From Halobellus clavatus (GTDB lineage Archaea > Halobacteriota > Halobacteria > Halobacteriales > Haloferacaceae), in contig NZ_FNPB01000001.1 of NCBI RefSeq assembly GCF_900107195.1, positions 620,001-684,000 on the forward strand: DNA of 64,000 nucleotides. Direction: 5' to 3'. The position numbers were made by a program, and so were the translations under genes. Shown here in pieces: positions 27,120 through 34,681 of the stretch (positions within the stretch are counted from its first letter, which is position 1; every line of letters begins with the position of its first letter). Below the pieces are notes generated by a model that saw nothing but the letters and a program-made list of their open reading frames with translations, ran no database searches and was not told the origin of the DNA.

Positions 27120-27170
27120 CTTTCGTTTCCAAAGCGTTTCAGCGCGAGATCCTCATCTTGGAAACGAAAG
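27120..27170. promoter_or_regulatory. 13-bp perfect inverted repeat (copper operator candidate)
   Basis: CTTTCGTTTCCAA at 27120-27132 and its exact reverse complement TTGGAAACGAAAG at 27158-27170 are separated by 25 bp. They lie in the 127-bp region between the divergent TRASH regulator (start 27076) and the HMA chaperone (start 27204). The arms are placed roughly symmetrically, 43 and 33 bp from the two start codons, so one bound complex could control both promoters. Confidence 0.75.
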
Positions 27171-27203
27171 TCGGCCAAAGAGAGCGGCCCGTCTATCGAA
27201 ACG

Positions 27204-27401
27204 ATGACGCAGACGATCACCGTCGAAGGAATGAGTTGCGGACACTGCGAGCAGACCGTCGAAGACGCCCTGGCGTCGGTGCCGGGCGTCGAGTCCGCGC
27301 CGGCCGATCGCGGGACCGAATCGGCGACCATCGAGGGCGGGGCCGCCCTCGAGGACCTGCTCACGGCCGTCGACGACGCGGGCTACGACGCGTCTGTGTA
27401 G
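27204..27401 (+). CDS. HMA-domain copper metallochaperone
   Basis: 65 residues, a single heavy-metal-associated domain. The metal loop is GMSCGHCEQTV (Cys12 and Cys15) with the typical beta-alpha-beta pattern VEDALASVPGVESA. It is a CopZ-like Cu(I) carrier that would deliver copper to the HMA domains of CopA. It is transcribed divergently from the TRASH regulator across the inverted repeat. The acidic substitutions (ESAPADRGTESAT) are expected for a halophile. Confidence 0.93.
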   Translation: MTQTITVEGMSCGHCEQTVEDALASVPGVESAPADRGTESATIEGGAALEDLLTAVDDAGYDASV

Positions 27402-27438
27402 CGGGACAGCGACGCCAACCGGGCTGGCGGAGCGCAGG

Positions 27439-27837
27439 TCACTCGTCTTCGAGGCGCTCGTACTCCTCGTCGGAGCGGTCACCGCGCGCGTACGCGTCCC
27501 GTAACTCCTGAGCCGGGTCAGTCGCGCCCGCCGCCACGCCGTCAGTGCTGAGTGCGCGATAGAGGAGGTAGCCACCCCCGACGATCACCCCGAGGACCAG
27601 GACGCGCCACAGTGCGGCGAGCAGGAGCCACCAGCCACCCGTGCCCGTCCGGCTCATCGTGCCGTCCATCATCGGGATGCTGTGCATCGGCCCCACCATC
27701 CCGCCGGTCCCGCTCGTCATCCCGCCCCAGGCCATCGTGCCGCCACCTGCACCGAGCAGGAGTGGGGCAAACAGGACCAGCGCACCGAGTGCGACGAGGC
27801 CACCGACGACCCAACGCGAGGAGTACTGTTGTTGCAT
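27439..27837 (-). CDS. Met-rich SHOCT-domain membrane protein
   Basis: 132 residues. Two transmembrane segments lie at about 9-31 and 72-91. Between them is a Met- and Gly-rich exposed loop, GGTMAWGGMTSGTGGMVGPM then HSIPMMDGTMSRTG, with nine Met and one His. The C-terminus DPAQELRDAYARGDRSDEEY is a SHOCT domain (short C-terminal oligomerisation domain). Met-rich loops are common Cu(I) ligands, and the gene is convergent with the copper chaperone, so a copper-related role is plausible but unproven. The start was set at the ATG at 27835-27837. Confidence 0.8.
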   Translation of the reverse strand: MQQQYSSRWVVGGLVALGALVLFAPLLLGAGGGTMAWGGMTSGTGGMVGPMHSIPMMDGTMSRTGTGGWWLLLAALWRVLVLGVIVGGGYLLYRALSTDGVAAGATDPAQELRDAYARGDRSDEEYERLEDE

Positions 27838-28176
27838 CGGACTCACCACTAGAAGAAACGGGGCCCTCACTTACTTCCATTTCCACTTCGATACCGTGAG
27901 TTTCTGCGCGCCGGATCGTTTGATTCGAAAGTGCTGGGTCGCTGCGACGATTCCTCCTGAACAGGCGTCAGAAGCGGCCGCTTGCTCTCGGGGGCGAGGT
28001 CGCTCCAGGAGACCGATCCCGCCTCAGCGGTGTTTTCGGGGTCCATCGCGGGGTCACTCAGGTCGCCCCCGGTTCTCGACGCTGTCTCGACGGGATGGAC
28101 AGCGCGCGCGACGAAGACCGGGGGCGACGGCTTCGAGCGGCAGTGAGACGAGCAGCGCGGCCCGAACCGGGCGGGG
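27838..28176. other. Intergenic region upstream of the SHOCT gene
   Basis: 339 bp with no convincing gene; the short frames here are Arg-rich shadows. TTTGATTCGAAAG at 27919-27931 matches the right arm of the copper inverted repeat at 10 of 13 positions, about 82 bp upstream of the SHOCT start codon. Nothing else was recognised. Confidence 0.4.
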
Positions 28177-28473
28177 TTACTCGTCGTCTGCGCCGTCGAG
28201 ATGCGCCTCGACCTTGTCGGCGTGTGAGTCGAGCGCGTCGGCGATCGTCCGGGCCTCCTCCGGCGAGAGCGTCACCTCGTCTGCGTGGGCGGGTATCGAC
28301 TCCAGTTGGCTGTTGTCGAGTTCCAGTTGGAACTGCACGTGATCGGGGTTCTCGCGCGGCGACGTGACGTTCAGCACCGCGACGGCTTCGTCTTCGAAGT
28401 CGTGGCCGCGGGCGGCGGCGTCGACGAGATCGAGTGTCGTGTAGGCGTTGACTCTGAGCAGGCGGTTTGGCAT
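28177..28473 (-). CDS. Conserved haloarchaeal protein (DUF6360-like)
   Basis: 98 residues, soluble. It starts MPNRLLRVNAYTTLDLVDAA and contains ENPDHVQFQLELDNS, with a C-terminal helical segment LSPEEARTIADALDSHADKV. The pattern matches a haloarchaeal family that I recall as DUF6360, with alternating beta strands in the first 55 residues. No catalytic motif is visible. It precedes the nitrite reductase in position (the reductase lies on the same strand, 81 bp upstream), but a link is not established. Confidence 0.7.
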   Translation of the reverse strand: MPNRLLRVNAYTTLDLVDAAARGHDFEDEAVAVLNVTSPRENPDHVQFQLELDNSQLESIPAHADEVTLSPEEARTIADALDSHADKVEAHLDGADDE

Positions 28474-28554
28474 AGTGGCGTAACGCGGTCGAGCGGCAAG
28501 TCGGTACCGCTCCGGACGTCGGGTGCGGCGGGTCGCCGAGCGAGCGCGACCGGC

Positions 28555-30303
28555 TCAGTCGTCAGCCGGCGTCGGCGGGCTGGCGTCCATCCCGTCGTCT
28601 TCGGCGTACGGGTACCAGGTCATCTTCGTGTTGTGCATCATCGGGTCTTCGTAGTCCGTCTCTTCGGGTTCGACGAACGCGTCGAGTTCCTCGTCGTCGT
28701 GGCGGTCGACGAACGCGCGGAAGGACTCGCCCTCGTTGCGCTCCGCGGCGAACGACTCGATCAGGTTCGCGATCGCACCCGGCACCTCGTCGACGGGGAC
28801 GCGCTGGGTGACCCAGCGGGCGAACTGCGGCTCGTCGCCGAGGCCGCCTCCGAGACCGACGTCGAGGGCCTCGACCGCCTCGCCGTTCTTGCGTGTCTTC
28901 ATACCGCGGAGACTCACGTCGGCGATCTGCGGCTGCGCGCACGAGGCCGTACAGCCCGAGAGGTGGATGTGGAACTCGTCGACGTCGTCGGGGAGGTCGA
29001 CGTGCTGTTTCAGCCAGCGCGCGAACCGCACCTGCCGGTTCTTCGTCTCGACGATCGAGAGCGAACAGAACTCCGTGCCCGTACAGGCGATCGAGCCGCG
29101 CATAAACGGTGACGGATCCGGCGAGTAGTGTTCGAGGAGGTCCTCCGCGAGGAAGTCGTCGAGTTCCTCGTCGGGGACGTCGGTGACGATGACGTTCTGG
29201 CGCTGCGAGAGGCGGACCTCACCGGAGCCGTACTCCTCGGCGAGGTCGGCCAGTTCCAGCACGTCGTCGGCACCCATCCGTCCCACGAGGACGTTCAGCC
29301 CGACGAAGTTCGTGCCGTCCTTCTGCTTGTGGACGCCGATGAGGTCGTTTCGCTCGCCCTCGCCAGTGTTGTAGGTGTACTCCTCGCGAACGTCGCGGCC
29401 GGCGGTGCGGAGCTCGAAGTCGACGTACTCCTCCTGAAGCGTCTCGCGGACCTGTTCGGGGCCCCACTCGTCGACGAGGAACTTGATCCGGGCGTTGTAG
29501 CGGTCCTCGCGGTCACCGTTATCGCGGAAGAGCGCCGAGAGACCGCCGGCGACGTCGGAGACCTGATCCGGAGAGACCCAGACGTCGATGTCGCGGGCCA
29601 GTCGGGGCTCGTTACGCGCGAGGCCGCCGCCGACGCGGACGTTGAAGCCGACTTCGTCCTCGCCGTCGATCTCCTTGTATGCTGGCTCGAAGGCGAGGTC
29701 GTTGATGTCGCCTTGGCCGGAACCGTCGGCCGATCCCGTGACGGAGACCTTCCACTTTCGCGGGAGGTTCGAGTGGTCGTCGTTGCCCTTGAACGTCTCG
29801 TTGAGGTCGCGGATGACGGGCCAGGCGTCGATGACCTCCTGTCCGTCCTTGCCCGCGACGGGGTTCCCGACGATGTTCCGCCAGGAGTCGCCACACGCCT
29901 GCTGGGTCGAGAGCCCGTTCGCCTCCAGTTTCTCGAAGACGGCCGGGACGTCCGAGAGTTGGATCCAGTGGAGTTGGATCGACTGCCGCGTCGTAAAGTC
30001 GGCGTAGGACTCGCCGAAGATCGGGTTCGTGCCCGGCCCGCGGGCGTACTCGTCGGCGATCTCGCCGACGACGCGCAGCTGTCCGGGTTCGAGCACGCCG
30101 TTCGGCGTCCCGATCCGCATCATGAAGTAGCCTTCCTGTCCGTTCCGCTGGTGGTACAGTCCCCACCACTTGAAGCGCTCGAACCAGGCGTCCCGCTCGT
30201 CGTCGGGGATGGTCTCGAAGCCCTCCTCGGCGAAGCGGAAGAGGTGTTCGCGTATTTCGTTTCCGTAGACCTCGGATTTCCAGTTTTCGACGTCCGTTGG
30301 CAT
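28555..30303 (-). CDS. nasD: Ferredoxin-dependent nitrite reductase (siroheme/4Fe-4S)
   Basis: 582 residues. Two ferredoxin-like nitrite/sulfite-reductase half domains alternate with two siroheme-binding domains. The first has QACGDSWRNIVGNPVAG. The 4Fe-4S/siroheme cysteines are in CTGTEFCSLSIVETK (C-x5-C) and HLSGCTASCAQPQ (C-x3-C). These enzymes take six electrons from ferredoxin to reduce nitrite to ammonium in assimilation; haloarchaeal versions are called NasD. Sulfite reductase remains an alternative because the families are close. No nitrate reductase gene is adjacent. Confidence 0.88.
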   Translation of the reverse strand: MPTDVENWKSEVYGNEIREHLFRFAEEGFETIPDDERDAWFERFKWWGLYHQRNGQEGYFMMRIGTPNGVLEPGQLRVVGEIADEYARGPGTNPIFGESYADFTTRQSIQLHWIQLSDVPAVFEKLEANGLSTQQACGDSWRNIVGNPVAGKDGQEVIDAWPVIRDLNETFKGNDDHSNLPRKWKVSVTGSADGSGQGDINDLAFEPAYKEIDGEDEVGFNVRVGGGLARNEPRLARDIDVWVSPDQVSDVAGGLSALFRDNGDREDRYNARIKFLVDEWGPEQVRETLQEEYVDFELRTAGRDVREEYTYNTGEGERNDLIGVHKQKDGTNFVGLNVLVGRMGADDVLELADLAEEYGSGEVRLSQRQNVIVTDVPDEELDDFLAEDLLEHYSPDPSPFMRGSIACTGTEFCSLSIVETKNRQVRFARWLKQHVDLPDDVDEFHIHLSGCTASCAQPQIADVSLRGMKTRKNGEAVEALDVGLGGGLGDEPQFARWVTQRVPVDEVPGAIANLIESFAAERNEGESFRAFVDRHDDEELDAFVEPEETDYEDPMMHNTKMTWYPYAEDDGMDASPPTPADD

Positions 30304-30402
30304 CGTTATCGTCTACAACACCCCCACCTTCAAAGAGGAACGCCTGGCGTCAACCCTTCCCGCTGCTCCCGCCTCCCGGAGATTGTTGCTCCTTCCCCGC
30401 GA

Positions 30403-30714
30403 TCACCCTTCGGAGTGGGCGGAGAGGACGCTCTCGCGTTCCAGATCGGTGAATTCGCCGTCGACGATCCGGCCCACGGGGATCCACCCGGTCGTCGACT
30501 TCGTGCCGCAGGTGATGCACTGGCCGTAGACACGAACCTCGACGATCGGACCGTCGACACCGACCGCTTGGAAGTTCTCGACGACCAGATCAGCCAGGTC
30601 GCAGTCGCAGAATTCCGTGCTGTCAAGCCGCCAGAGTTCGCTCACGCTCACCCGCCGCGTGTCGTCGACAGAGAGCCACGCGCCGTCGTCGAGGATCCGA
30701 AGTCGAGTGGTCAC
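30403..30714 (-). CDS. Small Cys-cluster protein of unknown function
   Basis: 103 residues from a GTG start at 30712-30714. Four cysteines occur in CDCDLADLVV (near 36-38) and CITCGTKSTTGW (near 65-68), spaced like a zinc- or iron-binding site. Beta-rich flanks (VEVRVYGQCITCG, TGWIPVGRIVDGEF) resemble a small zinc-stabilised beta barrel. It lies 99 bp upstream of the nitrite reductase on the same strand, so co-regulation is possible. I do not recognise the family. Confidence 0.6.
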   Translation of the reverse strand: MTTRLRILDDGAWLSVDDTRRVSVSELWRLDSTEFCDCDLADLVVENFQAVGVDGPIVEVRVYGQCITCGTKSTTGWIPVGRIVDGEFTDLERESVLSAHSEG

Positions 30715-30931
30715 ATCCCCGATAGGGGCCCCACGGTCCCGTCTCTGACGGCGGTCACAAACTGCGACGCGTTCGCTGACACCGGGATCGGGGTAAATCT
30801 ACCTGCAGTCAGTCGATTTTGCCTCCGAAAGCGCGTCGGAGATGCCGGAACTCCCTTCCGGTATCCGGGAGTAGTGGTTCGATTTACGCCTGAGGCGGCC
30901 CTTATGCGGGTTGACTCCGTATGGGTATTTG

Positions 30932-31093
30932 ATGACCGACTCAGTCCCGATCGCTGACCGAACGGCGACGGCGGGGGCGCGGCAACACGCCCCGGCCGAC
31001 GTCGCCCCGGAACTCTACGCGACAGCACAGACCGACGCCGATCCCGATGCAACCGACAGCGAGTCGGCCCGCGATGCGAGCAGTCGCCAATGA
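30932..31093 (+). CDS. Small acidic protein, first of a coupled pair
   Basis: A 53-residue open frame (MTDSVPIADRTATAGARQHA onward) with haloarchaeal codon and amino-acid composition. It overlaps the next small gene by ATGA at 31090-31093, indicating coupled translation. A TATA-like CTTATG lies about 30 bp upstream. No domain is recognised and the sequence may be largely disordered. The evidence is coding composition and the precise overlap only. Confidence 0.45.
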   Translation: MTDSVPIADRTATAGARQHAPADVAPELYATAQTDADPDATDSESARDASSRQ

Positions 31094-31257
31094 GCCAAAA
31101 GATGGAATTCGACGACGACGCGAGCGATAGCGACCCGAGCACCGACGCCGAGGACAGCGCCGACGAGGAGGCCGAGACGAGCCACCTCGACGACCTGGCG
31201 GACGGCGCCGGCTGCACTGAGATCTGGGAGCACCTCTCTGACGGACGCGACGAGTGA
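31090..31257 (+). CDS. Small acidic haloarchaeal protein (GCTEIWEHLS motif)
   Basis: 55 residues. A highly acidic disordered stretch (residues 6-40) ends in GAGCTEIWEHLSDGRDE, a C-terminal motif I recognise from small proteins encoded next to DUF7119-like genes in other haloarchaea. It overlaps the upstream small frame by ATGA and precedes the ParB-like gene by 126 bp. The single Cys and the Trp in a short helix suggest a protein-interaction tail. Function unknown. Confidence 0.6.
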   Translation: MSQKMEFDDDASDSDPSTDAEDSADEEAETSHLDDLADGAGCTEIWEHLSDGRDE

Positions 31258-31383
31258 CGCGGGTGCCGGTCGAGACGAGCGTTCCACCGCTCGCGCCGGA
31301 TCGACCAACGAACTGACAACGCTCGCCCCGGCCACTCGACGGAGGGAGCCTTTTACTTCCGGACTCGCTACGTAGATTCGACG

Positions 31384-32076
31384 ATGCCCGACGACGCCGA
31401 CACAGACCGACGCCTGCCAGCCGATCGCGAAGAGCCGGTCGGCCGGCCGGTCGTCCGTGCCGACCCCGCCGTCACCGGTGAGCGGGCGAAAGAGGCCGTC
31501 GGGTTCGACCCTGAGGACCCCGAGAGCGTCGCCGAGGCGGCCGAGACGGTACTCGCATTCTCACAGAACACCGTCGGCGCCGCGGACAACGTCTACATGC
31601 TCCGCGGGGCCGCAGCGTGTGCCGCGCTCGTCAGGGGAGTCGGTTCCTACAAGGAGGCGGTCAAGCGCGCCGGCGGCGACGTCTCGGTGTCGTTCGTCCG
31701 GAAGTGGGCCCGCGTCCACGACCTCCCGCAAGCGATCCGCCGGCACGTCGCGCGCGGTGATATCGCGCCGACGGCTGCGAAGCACATCGCGCGCGTCTCG
31801 GGAGTCGACCGCTTCGACCTCGCGTGGGCGGTCGTCGACGCTGATCTCACCGTGCGGCAGGTGCGGCGGATCGCCAGCGAGATCGACGGCGACACCAGCG
31901 CTGCGGAGGCGCTCGCCGCCCGCGGCATCGAACTGGGACAGCTCGAACTCTCGCTCCCGATCGACGTCTACCGCGAGCTTCGACGGCGGGCCTCGATCGA
32001 GAACAGAGAGCCCGGTGAGATGGTCTCGGAGGCCCTGCGGACGTACTTCGACGAGGAATCCGTTACGCCCGAGTAG
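31384..32076 (+). CDS. ParB-like HTH plus ribbon-helix-helix DNA-binding protein (DUF7119-like)
   Basis: 230 residues. After an acidic leader, residues about 78-175 resemble the KorB/ParB HTH region: LVRGVGSYKEAVKRAGGDVS, SFVRKWARVHDLPQAIRRHV, IAPTAAKHIARVSG, LTVRQVRRIASEID. Residues about 195-226 (LSLPIDVYRELRRRASIENR then EPGEMVSEALRTYFDEE) look like a CopG/Arc ribbon-helix-helix. I recall the family as DUF7119. It lacks the ParB N-terminal CTPase domain, so a transcription or chromosome-organisation role is inferred. It is convergent with the PAS kinase. Confidence 0.72.
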   Translation: MPDDADTDRRLPADREEPVGRPVVRADPAVTGERAKEAVGFDPEDPESVAEAAETVLAFSQNTVGAADNVYMLRGAAACAALVRGVGSYKEAVKRAGGDVSVSFVRKWARVHDLPQAIRRHVARGDIAPTAAKHIARVSGVDRFDLAWAVVDADLTVRQVRRIASEIDGDTSAAEALAARGIELGQLELSLPIDVYRELRRRASIENREPGEMVSEALRTYFDEESVTPE

Positions 32077-32107
32077 TGGGTTCGTCGACGCGGGGGAGCC
32101 GAGTCGG

Positions 32108-34387
32108 TCACGCCGGGTCGTCGCCGGAGTCGGCCGTCGGCAGCGAGAGAGAGACGACGCCGCCGGTAGCGGCAGCAGCGTCGTCGGCCGCGTCAACAGT
32201 GTCGCCGTCGTCACCGGCAGCAGCGTCGACGCCGCCGGGCGACTCGAAGCGGACCGAGCCGTTGGACCGCTTCGCCACGTGGTAGACGAACTGGAGCCCC
32301 AGTCCCGAGCCGTGGAACAGCGGCGTGATGTCGCCGGGACCCTGTGCCGCCCGCTGTTCCATCTCGGGGATTCCCGAGCCGGTGTCGGAGACGGTCACGA
32401 CGACCCGGTCGTCCTCGCGACCGACGCGGACGGTCACGTCGACGTCGTCGCCCGCGTGGATGAAGGCGTTCTCGACGAGCTCCGCGATCGCGTCGCGGAT
32501 CTCCGGGATCGCGCTGACCACGAACGGCTCCGAGCACTCGACAGCGACCTCACGGTCCGGGTACTCGGCTTCGAGATCCGCGACGACGTCTTCGACCACT
32601 GACTGCAGCGAGAGGTCCTGACACTCCGTCTCGTCCGTGAGGAGATCGACGATTCGACGCTCCTTGTCGGCGAGTTCGACGAGGTCAGCCCCGGCCGAAC
32701 GGATCTGCTGTGCCGAGTGGCGCGCCTCGCCGCTGGTGCGATCTTCGAGCAGTTCGGCGTGCCCCAAGATGAGGTTCATCTTGTTGTAGAGGTTGTGTCG
32801 CAGGATGCGGTCGAGCACCCGAAGTTGGTGCTCGCGCTCGGCCCGGTCGGTGATGTCGCGACAGATGGCGACCATCCCGTCGATCTCGTCGTCCTCGTCG
32901 TAGAGCGGGTACCGCGTCGTGACGAACGATCGCTGGCCTTTCGTCGGGAACGTGGGAGTGATCTCGTAGTCGATCGACCGTTCGGATTCGAGGACCTCCC
33001 GCTTGCGGTCGTCGACCGCACGCGCGGTCGTCGGATCCATAAACGCGAACTCGTCGTCACCGATGAGGTCCGAGCGCGGGAGGCCGGCGTACTCGACGAC
33101 GGCGTCGTTGACGACCTCGAAGTTCCCGTCGCAGTCCTGCAGCATAATCGGGTCCTCCAGTCGATTCGCGATCTCTCTGAATGTCTCCAGTCGCTCGCGG
33201 GTGTGGACCTGCTCGGTGATGTCGGTCTGGATGGCGACGAACCCCTCGACGGTGCCATCGTCGCCGGTGATCGGGGCGATCGTTTCGGAGGCGTGGTAGT
33301 GCTCGCCGGATTTGCGCTCGTTGAGGATCGGCTCGGACCACACCTCGCCGGAGAGAATCGTGCTCCAGAGGTCCGCGTAGTACGCCTGGTCCATCTCGCC
33401 GGATTTGAGCAGGGACGGATCCTCCCCGATCACCTCCTCGGGGGCGTACCCGGTCACGTCCTCGAACGCGGGGTTGACGTACTCGATGGTCCCCGTCCGG
33501 TCGGTGATGAAGATCGCGTGCCCGGCGGCCTCGACCGCCCGCTTGAATCGCCGGGCGGCGGCCTCGGGTCGCTTCCGATCGGTGACGTCCTGGAACGCGC
33601 CGCGGACACCGACGACCTCACCGGCGGCGACGACCGGCCGTCCTCTCGACCGGACCTGCCGCATCTCGCCGTCCGCGCGGACGAGTCGGTACGTCGAGTC
33701 GAACCGTTCGCCCTCGAGTGCGGCCTCGATGTCGGTCCGGACCGCCGCGCGATCCGCAGGGTGATAGCACTCGATCGCCTGTTCGAGCGTCGGTTCGAAC
33801 GATCGGTCGATGCCGTGCAGTCGGTAGGTCTCGGCCGTCCACGTGAGCGTCTCGGTGCGGGCGTCGAACGCCCAGCCACCCACGTCGGCGAGTTCGGCAG
33901 TGGCCTCGAGCAAGTCACGACCGGCCGCGTCCCGGTCCCGGTCGCTGTCTGCGGGTGTCGCGGACAGAGACGCGTCGATGGCGTCCGCGAGGAGGCCGTG
34001 ATCGTCGGTGTCGATCGATTCCGGAACGTATCGGACGGTCGCGTCGTTCGCGGCCTGGCGCGCCAGGTCGTCGGCGGGACGCTCCGGGTAGAGCACGACC
34101 GGCGTCAACCGATCGGTCGACGCGTCCTCCGTACCGCCGTCGCCTGCGGCCGAACCGACGGCGGCCTCAGTGATCGCTGATCCGCCGCACTGAGGACGGC
34201 TTCGGGAAACGACGCAGTCGGGTCGGGGACGGGAGGGCGGCGAGGAGTCGCCGGTCACGACCACGTCGATGGTCCGGGATCGATCCGCGAGCGCGTCGCG
34301 GACGGCCGACGCGAGCGCCTCGTCGCCGCGAACGAGGATCGTCTGCAGAGTCGTCGAGCCGTCGTCTCTCGGGGCGCGAGAATTCAT
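32108..34387 (-). CDS. Soluble multi-PAS sensor histidine kinase with degenerate receiver
   Basis: 759 residues without transmembrane segments. Residues about 10-160 look like a degenerate receiver (LQTILVRGDEALASAVRDAL ... VVLYPERPADD). Three PAS domains follow, near 165-275, 285-405 and 412-530; the second contains FITDRTGTIEYVNPAFEDVT. The H-box is LRHNLYNKMNLILGHAELL. The ATPase domain has ELVENAFIHAGDD, VSDTGSGIP and FHGSGLGLQFV, with an acidic Ala-rich insertion before the end. The start is the ATG at 34385-34387. Soluble PAS arrays usually sense redox, light or small ligands. Confidence 0.9.
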   Translation of the reverse strand: MNSRAPRDDGSTTLQTILVRGDEALASAVRDALADRSRTIDVVVTGDSSPPSRPRPDCVVSRSRPQCGGSAITEAAVGSAAGDGGTEDASTDRLTPVVLYPERPADDLARQAANDATVRYVPESIDTDDHGLLADAIDASLSATPADSDRDRDAAGRDLLEATAELADVGGWAFDARTETLTWTAETYRLHGIDRSFEPTLEQAIECYHPADRAAVRTDIEAALEGERFDSTYRLVRADGEMRQVRSRGRPVVAAGEVVGVRGAFQDVTDRKRPEAAARRFKRAVEAAGHAIFITDRTGTIEYVNPAFEDVTGYAPEEVIGEDPSLLKSGEMDQAYYADLWSTILSGEVWSEPILNERKSGEHYHASETIAPITGDDGTVEGFVAIQTDITEQVHTRERLETFREIANRLEDPIMLQDCDGNFEVVNDAVVEYAGLPRSDLIGDDEFAFMDPTTARAVDDRKREVLESERSIDYEITPTFPTKGQRSFVTTRYPLYDEDDEIDGMVAICRDITDRAEREHQLRVLDRILRHNLYNKMNLILGHAELLEDRTSGEARHSAQQIRSAGADLVELADKERRIVDLLTDETECQDLSLQSVVEDVVADLEAEYPDREVAVECSEPFVVSAIPEIRDAIAELVENAFIHAGDDVDVTVRVGREDDRVVVTVSDTGSGIPEMEQRAAQGPGDITPLFHGSGLGLQFVYHVAKRSNGSVRFESPGGVDAAAGDDGDTVDAADDAAAATGGVVSLSLPTADSGDDPA

Positions 34388-34543
34388 CGCATTGGTATCA
34401 CCAGTGGACGCTCCTGGATCGTTCTCACCGAACACGTTGTCTCGTGTCGTCGCCCGAAGAATGAATATGTGTTCTTCTTGTCGCCAGACCGGCACACGCG
34501 AAGAGCAAACCCTTATGAGCAGGCGGTAGTTACGCCTCGGTGA

Positions 34544-34617
<74 letters not shown>

Positions 34618-34681
34618 TCTTCTCGCCGCGAGCACTATCGCGAGCGGCGACTATCTACCCGACGGGAGTTGAATCGGAGAC

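Noticed and set aside
29128-30957. 609-residue plus-strand frame antisense to nitrite reductase
   Set aside because: No family motif; it mirrors the coding strand of nasD and arises from high GC3.
32717-34180. 487-residue plus-strand frame
   Set aside because: It is the antisense of the three-PAS kinase and lacks any recognisable domain.
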